Position numbers and translations under genes: made by a program. Below, piece by piece: positions 17,449-24,929 of a DNA stretch of 64,000 nt (within the stretch, counting starts at the first letter, position 1; the number at the start of each line of letters is the position of its first letter). Origin of the DNA: Salinarimonas sp046292825 (GTDB lineage: Bacteria; Pseudomonadota; Alphaproteobacteria; Rhizobiales; Beijerinckiaceae). The notes below the pieces were generated by a model, which made no database searches, was not told the origin of the DNA, and saw only the letters and a list, made by a program, of their open reading frames with translations. The DNA lies in assembly GCF_046292825.1 (NCBI RefSeq), contig NZ_JBKBQG010000006.1, positions 1 through 64,000 of the forward strand, read 5' to 3'.

Positions 17449-18276
17449 TTGAGCGATCTGATGCGCGGCAAGCGCGGCCTCGTCATGGGCGTCGCGAACG
17501 ATCATTCCATCGCCTACGGCATCGCGAAGGTGCTCGCCGCCCACGGCGCCGAGCTCGCCTTCACCTATCAGGGCGAAGCGCTGGGCAAGCGGGTGACGCC
17601 GATCGCGAAATCGCTCGGCTCGGACCTCGTCGTGCCCTGCGACGTGGAGGATCTCGCCAGCGTCGACGCCGCCTTCGCGCGGCTCGACGAGGCCTGGGGG
17701 GGCAAGCTCGATTTCGTCGTCCACGCGATCGGCTTCTCCGACAAGAGCGAGCTCAAGGGCCGCTATGTCGACGCGACGACGCGGGAGAATTTCCAACGCA
17801 CGATGACGATCTCGTGCTTCTCGTTCACGGAGGTCGCGCAGCGGGCGATCAAGCGCATGGGGCCGGGCGGCACGCTGCTCACGCTCACCTATGCCGGCTC
17901 GACGCGGGTGATGCCCAATTACAACGTGATGGGCCTCGCCAAGGCCGCGCTCGAGGCCTCCGTGCGCTATCTCGCCAACGATCTCGGGCCCGACGGCATC
18001 CGCGTGAACGCGATCTCCGCCGGCCCGGTGCGCACGCTGGCGGGCGCCGGCATCGCCGATGCCCGCCAGATGTTCTCCTACCAGAAGGCGAACGCGCCCC
18101 TGCGCCGCACCGTCTCTCTCGACGATATCGGCGGCGCGGCGCTCTACCTCCTCTCCGACCTCTCCGGCGGCGTCACCGGCGAGATCCACTACGTCGATTC
18201 CGGCTACAACATCGTCTCGATGCCCCGCATCGAGGTGCTGAAGGCGCAGGAAGCGGCGGGCGTGATGGGGGAGTGA
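17449..18276 (+). CDS. fabI: enoyl-ACP reductase (NADH)
   Basis: A 275-residue short-chain dehydrogenase/reductase-type enzyme completing each elongation cycle; target of triclosan in other bacteria. Visible features are the cofactor region GLVMGVANDHSIAYGIAK, the catalytic Tyr-x6-Lys (YNVMGLAK), and the RVNAISAGPVRTLAGAGI segment. The start is taken as TTG 17449 because GGGGGAGA lies about eight bases before it; ATG 17461 would shorten the protein by four residues. It is the third gene of the fab operon. Confidence 0.95.
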   Translation: MSDLMRGKRGLVMGVANDHSIAYGIAKVLAAHGAELAFTYQGEALGKRVTPIAKSLGSDLVVPCDVEDLASVDAAFARLDEAWGGKLDFVVHAIGFSDKSELKGRYVDATTRENFQRTMTISCFSFTEVAQRAIKRMGPGGTLLTLTYAGSTRVMPNYNVMGLAKAALEASVRYLANDLGPDGIRVNAISAGPVRTLAGAGIADARQMFSYQKANAPLRRTVSLDDIGGAALYLLSDLSGGVTGEIHYVDSGYNIVSMPRIEVLKAQEAAGVMGE

Positions 18277-18325
18277 GGGGGGCTCCCTCGGTTCGTGGAC
18301 GCCTCCCAGGGCGAATGCTCCAGAG

Positions 18326-18517
18326 GTGTCATCCCCGGCCGGAGCACGCGCAGCGTGCGGAGGGGAAGGGGACCCAGCATGAGAATCGCTTGCGAAGCAA
18401 GCTCTTGCGGCGGCGTCCAGCCGCCTCGTCGGTGGCGCGATAGTGTGCTGCGCACATGTCTTGTGCTGGGTCCCCTTTCCCTCCGGTCGCAAGCGACCTC
18501 CGGCCGGGGATGACACC
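18326..18517. repeat. palindromic mosaic repeat, family C copy 2
   Basis: GTGTCATCCCCGGCCGGAGC at the left and CCGGCCGGGGATGACACC at the right, with inner GGGGAAGGGGACCCAG paired with CTGGGTCCCC. It fills the gap between the convergent fabI and MFS transporter genes. Confidence 0.88.
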
Positions 18518-18548
18518 GGTGAGCGGCTCCAGACCAACCGCGAATGAT

Positions 18549-19949
18549 CTAAGCACCCCCACCCCGCCCGTGCCCCGACATCTCCGCGCCCGCGTCCGCG
18601 TCGAGCCGCGCGAAGGGGATCAACGCGAGCGCCGAGACGAAGGCCACGAACAGGAAGGCCGGCGTGAAGTCGGCGGTGACGATCCGCTCGTGACCGGCGA
18701 GCGCGCTCGCGCCTTCGAGGGCGAAGGCGGCGATGGTCACGCCCATGGCGAGCGAGACCTGCTGGGCGACGCTGGTGAGCGCGGTGGCCGCGCTCATGTC
18801 CCGCCGCACGACGTCGGCGAAGGCGACGGCGTTGAGCGCGGTGAATTGCAGCGAGCGCGCGCAGCCGCCGATCACGAGGAGCCCGAGCATCACGGCATAG
18901 GGCGTGTCCGGCCGGAAGGCCGCCATCACCGCGATGAAGGCCGCGCAGACGAGCGCGTTCCAGACGAGCACCGTGCGGAAGCCGAAGGCGCGCAGGATGC
19001 GTGCGGCGAGCGCCTTCATGAAGATCGCCCCGACCGCCGCCGCGAAGGTGATCATGCCCGACTGGAAGGGGTCGAGCCCGAAACCGAGCTGCAGCATCAG
19101 CGGCAGGAGGAAGGGGATCGCGCCGACCCCGAGCCGGAACAGCGAGCCGCCGATCACGCCGGCCCGGAAGGTCGGTATGCTCATGAGGCCGATCGGCAGG
19201 ACCGGATGCGCGACGCGGCCCACATGGCGCGCGTAGAGCGCGAGCAGGGCGAGCCCCGAGAGGAAGCAGGCGAGCGAGGCCTCCCAGGTCAGGAGATAGA
19301 GCCCCGCCGTCGCGAGCCCGAGCATCAGGAGCGCGAGGCCGATCGCGATCATCAGGTAGCCGGCGAGATCGAAGGGCGGCACCTCCGGCTCGCGGACGTT
19401 CTCGATGAAGATCGTCGCGAGCACCATGCCGAGGAGGCCGATCGGCACGTTGATCACGAAGATCAGCCGCCAGGAGGCGTAGGTGGTGATGAAGCCGCCG
19501 AGCGGCGGTCCGATGACGGGGCCGATCAGGGCCGGCACGGTCAGGAAGGCGAGCGTGCCGACGAGCTCGCGCTTGGGAATGCCGCGCAGGAGGACGAGCC
19601 GGCCGACGGGCACCATCATCGCCCCGCCCATGCCCTGCAGGAAGCGCGCGCCGACGAACCAGCCGAGCGAATCCGCGAAGGCGCAGGCGAGCGAGCCCGC
19701 CACGAACACGCCGAGCGCCGCGCGGAAGATCGTGCGCGCCCCGAACCGGTCCGCCATCCAGCCGCTCGCCGGGATGAACACCGCAAGCGCGATGAGATAG
19801 GAGGTGATCGCGAGCTTGAGCGCGATCGGATCCTCGCCGAGATCGGCCGCGATCGCCGGCAGCGCGGTGGCGATGACGGTGGAATCCGTCGTCTCCATGA
19901 AGAGCGCGGTGGCGATGATCATCGGGACGATGCGGCGGTGACGCAACAC
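18549..19949 (-). CDS. MFS drug efflux transporter (DHA2/EmrB-QacA type)
   Basis: A 466-residue polytopic membrane protein with the pattern of 14-helix drug:proton antiporters. Helix 1 carries ALFMETTDSTVIATALP; motif A (GWMADRFGARTIF) follows helix 2; motif C-like glycine/proline pattern is in PALIGPVIGPPLGGFI. It likely extrudes hydrophobic compounds across the inner membrane. No periplasmic adaptor or regulator is adjacent, so it probably works alone. ATG 19949 opens directly into the first transmembrane region. Confidence 0.88.
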   Translation of the reverse strand: MLRHRRIVPMIIATALFMETTDSTVIATALPAIAADLGEDPIALKLAITSYLIALAVFIPASGWMADRFGARTIFRAALGVFVAGSLACAFADSLGWFVGARFLQGMGGAMMVPVGRLVLLRGIPKRELVGTLAFLTVPALIGPVIGPPLGGFITTYASWRLIFVINVPIGLLGMVLATIFIENVREPEVPPFDLAGYLMIAIGLALLMLGLATAGLYLLTWEASLACFLSGLALLALYARHVGRVAHPVLPIGLMSIPTFRAGVIGGSLFRLGVGAIPFLLPLMLQLGFGLDPFQSGMITFAAAVGAIFMKALAARILRAFGFRTVLVWNALVCAAFIAVMAAFRPDTPYAVMLGLLVIGGCARSLQFTALNAVAFADVVRRDMSAATALTSVAQQVSLAMGVTIAAFALEGASALAGHERIVTADFTPAFLFVAFVSALALIPFARLDADAGAEMSGHGRGGGA

Positions 19950-20062
19950 TTCTCTTCGCTCGTGTCTCTGCGGCTGCGGCGGGCGGCCGCGGGCTCTATG
20001 CTGCGCGGGGCCGAATCAGGCCCGCCAGCCTTCCCACGATTCGCACCCGGATCCTACGCGCG

Positions 20063-20464
20063 ATGTCGCCAATCCTCTCCGTGCTCCCCTCGTTCCTCCT
20101 CGACTTCACGGTCGCGATCGCGCTGTCGGTGCTCTACATCGCGGTCTACACCCTCGCCACCGCGCACAACGAGTTCGCACTCATCCGCCGCAACGTGCCG
20201 GCGGCCAGCGTCTCGCTCGGCTTCAGCCTCGTCGGCTTCGCGATCCCGTTGTCGAGCGCGATGATCTTCTCGGAGACCTTCATCGATCTCGCGCTGTGGG
20301 GGCTCGTCGCGCTCGTCGTGCAGATCGTGGTCTACGGTCTCGTGCGGCTCGCGATCCCGGATCTCTCGCCGCGCATCGCCCGCGGCGAGATCGCGCCCGC
20401 GCTCTTCCTCGGCGCGGCGAGCGTGGCGGCGGGGCTCGTCAACGCATCCGCGATGCGGTTTTGA
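20063..20464 (+). CDS. DUF350 family membrane protein
   Basis: A 133-residue membrane protein with four hydrophobic segments (about residues 8-30, 50-70, 75-98, 110-130). The pattern GFSLVGFAIPLSSAMIFS and the C-terminal GEIAPALFLGAASVAAGLVNASAM fit the DUF350/YjfL family. Function is unknown in the family. The stop codon overlaps the -35 box proposed for kdsA. Confidence 0.75.
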   Translation: MSPILSVLPSFLLDFTVAIALSVLYIAVYTLATAHNEFALIRRNVPAASVSLGFSLVGFAIPLSSAMIFSETFIDLALWGLVALVVQIVVYGLVRLAIPDLSPRIARGEIAPALFLGAASVAAGLVNASAMRF

Positions 20465-20489
20465 CGCGCGGGCGCGAACGCGCTAGAGC
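20461..20489 (+). promoter_or_regulatory. candidate kdsA promoter (leaderless transcript)
   Basis: TTGACG (20461-20466), a 17-base spacer, then TAGAGC (20484-20489). The ATG of kdsA begins at 20496, so initiation about seven bases after the -10 box would start at or next to the A of the start codon. No Shine-Dalgarno sequence is visible between the box and the ATG. Confidence 0.45.
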
Positions 20490-20495
20490 CGCGCC

Positions 20496-21371
20496 ATGAG
20501 CGCTCGAGACACCTCCCCCGCCCCCGCCCCCGCCCCCGCCCCCTCCCCCGTCGTCGCCGCCGGCTCGGTCCGCTTCGGCAACGACCTGCCGCTCGCCGTC
20601 ATCGCGGGTCCGTGCGCAATGGAGAGCCGGGAGCACGCGCTGGAGATGGCGCACGCGCTCGCCGAGATCGCCGCGCGCCTGTCGCTGCCCCTCGTCTTCA
20701 AGGCGAGCTTCGACAAGGCGAACCGCACCTCGTCGGGGAGCGCGCGCGGCATGGGGCTCGCGGCCGCCCTGCCGGTCTTCGCGGAGGTGCGCGAGCGCTA
20801 CGGCCTGCCGACGCTCACCGACGTGCATGAGATCGAGCAATGCGCGCCCGTGGCGGAGGCCGTCGACATCCTCCAGATCCCGGCCTTCCTCTGCCGCCAG
20901 ACGGATCTCCTCGTCGCCGCCGCGCGCACGGGGCGGGTCGTGAACGTCAAGAAGGGGCAGTTCCTGGCGCCCTGGGACATGGCGAACGTGATCGCCAAGG
21001 TGGTGGGCGCCGGCAATCCGAACGTGCTCGCGACCGAGCGCGGCGCCTCGTTCGGCTACAACACGCTCGTGTCGGACATGCGCGCCCTGCCGATCATGGC
21101 GCAGACGGGCGCGCCGGTGATCTTCGACGCGACCCATTCCGTCCAGCAACCCGGCGGCCAGGGCACGACATCGGGCGGTCAGCGCGAATTCGTGCCGGTT
21201 CTCGCCCGCGCGGCGGTCGCGGTCGGCGTCGCCGGCGTCTTCATCGAGACGCACGAGGCCCCCGAGCGCGCGCCCTCGGACGGTCCGAACATGGTGCCGC
21301 TCGCCGAGCTCGAGCCGCTGCTCGCGCAGCTCCAGGCCTTCGACGCGCTGGCGAAGGGGCGCCGCGGCTGA
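20496..21371 (+). CDS. kdsA: 3-deoxy-8-phosphooctulonate synthase (KDO-8-P synthase)
   Basis: A 291-residue enzyme that condenses phosphoenolpyruvate with arabinose 5-phosphate to KDO-8-phosphate for lipopolysaccharide core. Family signatures include IAGPCAMESREHALEMAH, VFKASFDKANRTS, QIPAFLCRQTDLL, and the C-terminal THSVQQPGGQG. The N-terminus has an extra Ala-Pro repeat (residues 8-18) encoded by four GCCCCC units before the conserved part. It may be expressed from its own promoter (see 20461). Confidence 0.96.
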   Translation: MSARDTSPAPAPAPAPSPVVAAGSVRFGNDLPLAVIAGPCAMESREHALEMAHALAEIAARLSLPLVFKASFDKANRTSSGSARGMGLAAALPVFAEVRERYGLPTLTDVHEIEQCAPVAEAVDILQIPAFLCRQTDLLVAAARTGRVVNVKKGQFLAPWDMANVIAKVVGAGNPNVLATERGASFGYNTLVSDMRALPIMAQTGAPVIFDATHSVQQPGGQGTTSGGQREFVPVLARAAVAVGVAGVFIETHEAPERAPSDGPNMVPLAELEPLLAQLQAFDALAKGRRG

Positions 21372-21380
21372 TCGAACCCC

Positions 21381-21986
21381 TCAGCTCCCCTGCCCCACGA
21401 GCCGCTCGATGGCGGCGATGACGCGCGGGTCCGTCGGCTCGGTGGTGGTGGCGAAGGTCGCGGATATGCGGCCGTCGGGGCCGATCAGGTATTTGTGGAA
21501 GTTCCAGCGCGGAGCCTCGCCCGGACGCTCGCGCGCCGCCCAGCGGTAGAAGGGATGGGCCTGCGCCCCGCGCACGGAGGAGATCTCCGCCATCGGGAAG
21601 GTGACCCCGAAGCGGCCTTGGCAGAAGGCGGCGACGGCCGCGTTGTCGTCGAGTTCCTGCCGGAAATCGTTCGACGGCACGCCGATCACGACGAGCCCCC
21701 GCTCGCCGAAGCGTTCGTGCAGCGTCTGCAACCCGGCGAGCTGTCCGGTGAAGCCGCAGCGCGAGGCGGTGTTGACGACGAGGATCGGGCGCCCGGCGAA
21801 TGCGGCGAGATCGATCCGCCCGCCCTCGATGCCGGCAAAGGAGAAGGCGTGGGCGGTGGGACTGGAGACGGCGTCGCCCGCCTGCGCGCGCGGAGCCGTC
21901 GCGGCCAACGCGACGCTCGCGAGCATCGCGGCAGGGACGAGGAGAGCCGATCGGATCAGGGAGCGGCGCAGGATCGAGGGCGTCAT
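21381..21986 (-). CDS. exported glutathione peroxidase
   Basis: A 201-residue glutathione/thiol peroxidase with a Sec-type signal peptide (basic MTPSILRRSLIR, then a hydrophobic stretch ending in APRAQA). The peroxidatic cysteine is in NTASRCGFTGQ near residue 75, with the conserved tryptophan in RWNFHKYLIGPDGR. A second conserved stretch is SNDFRQEL. It would reduce peroxides in the periplasm, more likely with thioredoxin-like partners than glutathione. ATG 21986 is used because the signal peptide begins there. It converges with kdsA. Confidence 0.88.
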   Translation of the reverse strand: MTPSILRRSLIRSALLVPAAMLASVALAATAPRAQAGDAVSSPTAHAFSFAGIEGGRIDLAAFAGRPILVVNTASRCGFTGQLAGLQTLHERFGERGLVVIGVPSNDFRQELDDNAAVAAFCQGRFGVTFPMAEISSVRGAQAHPFYRWAARERPGEAPRWNFHKYLIGPDGRISATFATTTEPTDPRVIAAIERLVGQGS

Positions 21987-22092
21987 CGCAATCTCCGGCA
22001 GGCGGGCCCGCAAGGAGATGGCGCGCGCCGCCGCGCCGCCAAGACGCACGTGCCGCGACAATGCGGCGCGCTGCCGCCGCGCTTCGATGCGG

Positions 22093-22338
22093 TCAATAGG
22101 CGAGAAAGAGCCCGCAGGCCGCTGCGGCGCCGGCCGTGAGCCAGATCGCGCGCGAGGAGACGCGCCAGGGCTTCGCGCGAAGCGTCGCGACCTCGGCCTC
22201 GTCCGCGCTGTAGGCGAAGGCTTCGCCCGCCGATTGCGCGGCCCGGCGCAGATGCGAGGCCTGCACGTCCTGCCCCAGCGCCTCGGACGCCACCCGTGCG
22301 CGCCGCCGCTCCCGCTCCATCACAGTCGCCGGTCTCAT
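22093..22338 (-). CDS. small hypothetical single-span membrane protein
   Basis: Not recognised. The 81-residue product begins MRPATVMERERRR, has an amphipathic, charged middle (AAQSAGEAFAYSADEAEVA) and ends with one hydrophobic helix (AIWLTAGAAAACGLFLAY), so it looks tail-anchored. Codon use resembles neighbouring genes. It is divergent from the toxin-like operon, 411 bases away. That gap holds an AT-richer patch and an inverted repeat but no further gene. Confidence 0.55.
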   Translation of the reverse strand: MRPATVMERERRRARVASEALGQDVQASHLRRAAQSAGEAFAYSADEAEVATLRAKPWRVSSRAIWLTAGAAAACGLFLAY

Positions 22339-22571
22339 GCCCCGACCTCCCGCCGATCGCGTTCCCTGTTTTCGGTCAACGCGGCTCGATCCGTTTCGCT
22401 CCGTGAAGAAGCGTAGCATTCGTTCGTTAACGCCGCGACGACGGATTAGCACGGATGCGAATTCGCTTCCCGCGCATCCCGAAACGGTCGCGCGGCACCG
22501 TGGTGCTCCTGCCGGACCGCGGCGCTCGCGCCACCTCAGGATGAAAACCGCGCCCGAGAACGTGCAAATTT

Positions 22572-22594
22572 GGATTGCAAACTACACGCAATCC
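22572..22594. promoter_or_regulatory. inverted repeat upstream of the toxin-like operon
   Basis: GGATTGC (22572-22578) and GCAATCC (22588-22594) around nine bases, within a patch (about 22558-22602) that is clearly more AT-rich than its surroundings. It is 156 bases before the first toxin-like gene and could be an operator. No regulator binding is known. Confidence 0.35.
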
Positions 22595-22749
22595 GGGCAT
22601 CCTGCGAGCGTGGCCGGACGAGACGGCCGCGCGCGACACATGCTCTTCCGATCTCGGCCCGTCCCAGGCCGCGGCTCCCCTCGCCGCGGCGTGCGGTCGC
22701 TCGCGCCGACGCGAGGAGCGCCCCAGGGACGCACCGCAGGAGACGGTTC

Positions 22750-23946
22750 ATGCCATCGACGCCCGCCCCCCGCAACGACATCACCGGCGCCGCGACGAAG
22801 CTCGCCGGACACGAGACCGGATCGCAGATCATCCAGCTCAACGTGCTCGCGAAGGCCGTCGCCGAGCAGCCGCAATTCCCGACGATCGACGTCGACGGCC
22901 TGCGGGACCTCAACAAGCACCTTGCGACGGCGCAGCAGCACGCGCAGGCCTGGCTCAACGGCTATAGCGGCCAGTGCTGGAACACGCTGCAGGGGCTGAT
23001 CAGCTTCGGCGAGACCTTCGACAATCTCTACGGCTCCCTCGCCGCCGCGGCGAAGGCGATGGGCGACGAGACCGAGTTCAAGCCCGGCGAGATCGCCAAG
23101 CTCGTCGGCGCCCTCCAGGCGCTGCAGACGCTCGTGCGGCAGCAGCAGGACACCTGCCAGAAGACCTACGAGACGCTCACCACCTATCGCACGCAGGTGA
23201 CGCAGGACGAATCGACCTTCAAGACCGATTACGACACCGCGAACCGCACCCTCGGCGGCACGTCGGGCGAGATCGCGCAGCTCGAGCAGAAGATCGATGC
23301 CGAGCAGAGCGCGCTCAGCAAGGACCTCGCGATGATCGGCGGCGGCGCCACCATGATGGTGGTCGGCGGGCTGATGATCGCCGTCGGCGCGCTCGCCGAG
23401 ATCGAGACCGGCGGCGTCTCGACCGCGCTCATCGTCGGCGGCGTCGCGGTGATCGCGGGCGGCGCGACGATGACCGGCATCGCCGGCAAGAATTACGACG
23501 ACACCCTGAAGGCGCTCAGGGCGGACCAGACGCAGCTCGCCAAGGACAAGGCCGAGCTGACGCTCCTGCAGCACGCCAAGGGCCAGATCTCCGGGCTGAC
23601 GGGGACGCTCGACCAGACGACGGCGGCGCTCGCGAACCTCGTCACCGCCTGGCAGCAGCTCGACAACGGCATCGGCGCGGTGGTCGCCGACCTCCAGAAC
23701 CCGCAGGACTACCTCGCCTCGATCCGCAAGTCGGACCCGAGCGCGACGCCGCAGACGGTGTCGATCATCGTCACGGCCGAACTCGAGACGGCGCAGCAGG
23801 ACTGGTCCTCGGCGGTCGACATCGCATCCTCGCTGCTCGAGAAGGGCCGCAACGTCCAATACGTCTCGACCGGCAACGAGGCCCCGACCCAAGCGGCGAT
23901 CGCCGCGAAGGTCGGCAAGCCCCAGGCCTTCGCCCGCGCGGCCTGA
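22750..23946 (+). CDS. helical pore-forming toxin-like protein, component 1 (HBL/Nhe/ClyA-like)
   Basis: A 398-residue, mostly helical protein with long polar, glutamine-rich helices on both sides of a central hydrophobic hairpin. Residues about 195-216 and 222-245 (from MIGGGATMMVVGG to VIAGGATMTGIAG) are strongly hydrophobic and split by a short EIETGG turn; before them lies a heptad-like helix (EIAQLEQKIDAEQSALSKDL) and after them another (ADQTQLAKDKAEL). This is the plan of HBL/Nhe/ClyA-type alpha pore-forming toxins, where the hairpin enters the membrane. There is no signal peptide. ATG 22750 has a GGAG box upstream. Two more helical proteins follow in the same operon. An unrelated coiled-coil membrane protein is the main alternative. 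Confidence 0.7.
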   Translation: MPSTPAPRNDITGAATKLAGHETGSQIIQLNVLAKAVAEQPQFPTIDVDGLRDLNKHLATAQQHAQAWLNGYSGQCWNTLQGLISFGETFDNLYGSLAAAAKAMGDETEFKPGEIAKLVGALQALQTLVRQQQDTCQKTYETLTTYRTQVTQDESTFKTDYDTANRTLGGTSGEIAQLEQKIDAEQSALSKDLAMIGGGATMMVVGGLMIAVGALAEIETGGVSTALIVGGVAVIAGGATMTGIAGKNYDDTLKALRADQTQLAKDKAELTLLQHAKGQISGLTGTLDQTTAALANLVTAWQQLDNGIGAVVADLQNPQDYLASIRKSDPSATPQTVSIIVTAELETAQQDWSSAVDIASSLLEKGRNVQYVSTGNEAPTQAAIAAKVGKPQAFARAA

Positions 23947-24011
23947 GCGGCTCGTCCGGGGCGCCCCGTCGGGGGCGCCCCTCGCCACCGACCTCGAGAC
24001 CGGAGACGCCC

Positions 24012-24917
24012 ATGAACGCCCCCACTCCCCTGCCCTCCCACGCGCGCGCGGCGCTCGCCCCCAATCTGCTCTTCGCCCGCGCGACGCAGCTCGCCGCCGA
24101 CGGCATCGCCATGGTCGACCAGAAGATCGCGCAGGTGGGCTCGATCGGCGTCGACCCCGCCATCGCCCCCGCGCTCGCCGGAGACCTCGCCACCTTGAAC
24201 GCGACGCTCGGCGGCTGGAAGAGCGCGCTGCGCGCGCAGACGCTCTCCACGATGAAGTCGCTCGTCGTCGAGGACGACGGCCTCGCCGCCGCCTGGGCGC
24301 CCGTCGACCGCTCGAGCGCGCCCGCGCTCCTCGCCTTCGCGAAGGAGGCGCGTGCGCGCATCGCGGTCGAGGAGGGGGAAGTGGCGACGCTGCGGCAGGC
24401 GCTGGCGCCCTTCTCCGAGGGCATCGACGCGGCGCTCTCGCGGATCAAGGCCGATATGGGCACGGTCTCGCAGGAGCTTGCGAACGCGAACGCGCGCGCG
24501 CAGGCGCTCCAGCAGCAGGCGAACGGCCTGCGCGACAAGATCGACGACTACAAGCGCCACCCCTGGAAGCTCATCCTCGCAGGCGTGTCGCTGATCAGCC
24601 TGGCCGAGCAGCTCACCAGCCTGATCACGACGATCGAGACCTCCCGCAAGGCGGTCGACCGGCTGCAGGACGTCGAGCGCCAGATCGCGCAGCTGCAGGC
24701 CGGCCAGGGGCCGCTCCTCGCGCTCTCGCTGGCGCTGACGGGCCTCTCGGGCGGGGTGGCCAACATGGTCACCGCGCTCCAGCAGATCTCCGCGCAGCTC
24801 GACCAGATCCTCGCCACGCCGCAGCTACCCCCGATCATGGCGGCCCAGCTCGAGACGATGATGCAGGATCTCGCCGCCTCCCGCGCGATCGCCGCCGAGA
24901 TCGTGGCCGGAACCTGA
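24012..24917 (+). CDS. helical pore-forming toxin-like protein, component 2
   Basis: A 301-residue helical protein. A long coiled-coil-like stretch (about residues 105-180, with ANARAQALQQQANGLRDKI) leads into a single moderately hydrophobic segment around 184-208 (WKLILAGVSLISLAEQL), followed by another coiled helix (AVDRLQDVERQIAQLQA). The hydrophobic head is weaker than in component 1, as expected for a non-inserting or partly inserting subunit of a multi-part toxin. No signal peptide. The gene starts 65 bases after component 1 and its stop is 12 bases before component 3. Family assignment is by architecture and context; by itself the protein is not clearly recognisable. Confidence 0.6.
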   Translation: MNAPTPLPSHARAALAPNLLFARATQLAADGIAMVDQKIAQVGSIGVDPAIAPALAGDLATLNATLGGWKSALRAQTLSTMKSLVVEDDGLAAAWAPVDRSSAPALLAFAKEARARIAVEEGEVATLRQALAPFSEGIDAALSRIKADMGTVSQELANANARAQALQQQANGLRDKIDDYKRHPWKLILAGVSLISLAEQLTSLITTIETSRKAVDRLQDVERQIAQLQAGQGPLLALSLALTGLSGGVANMVTALQQISAQLDQILATPQLPPIMAAQLETMMQDLAASRAIAAEIVAGT

Positions 24918-24929
24918 AGGAGGATCGCG

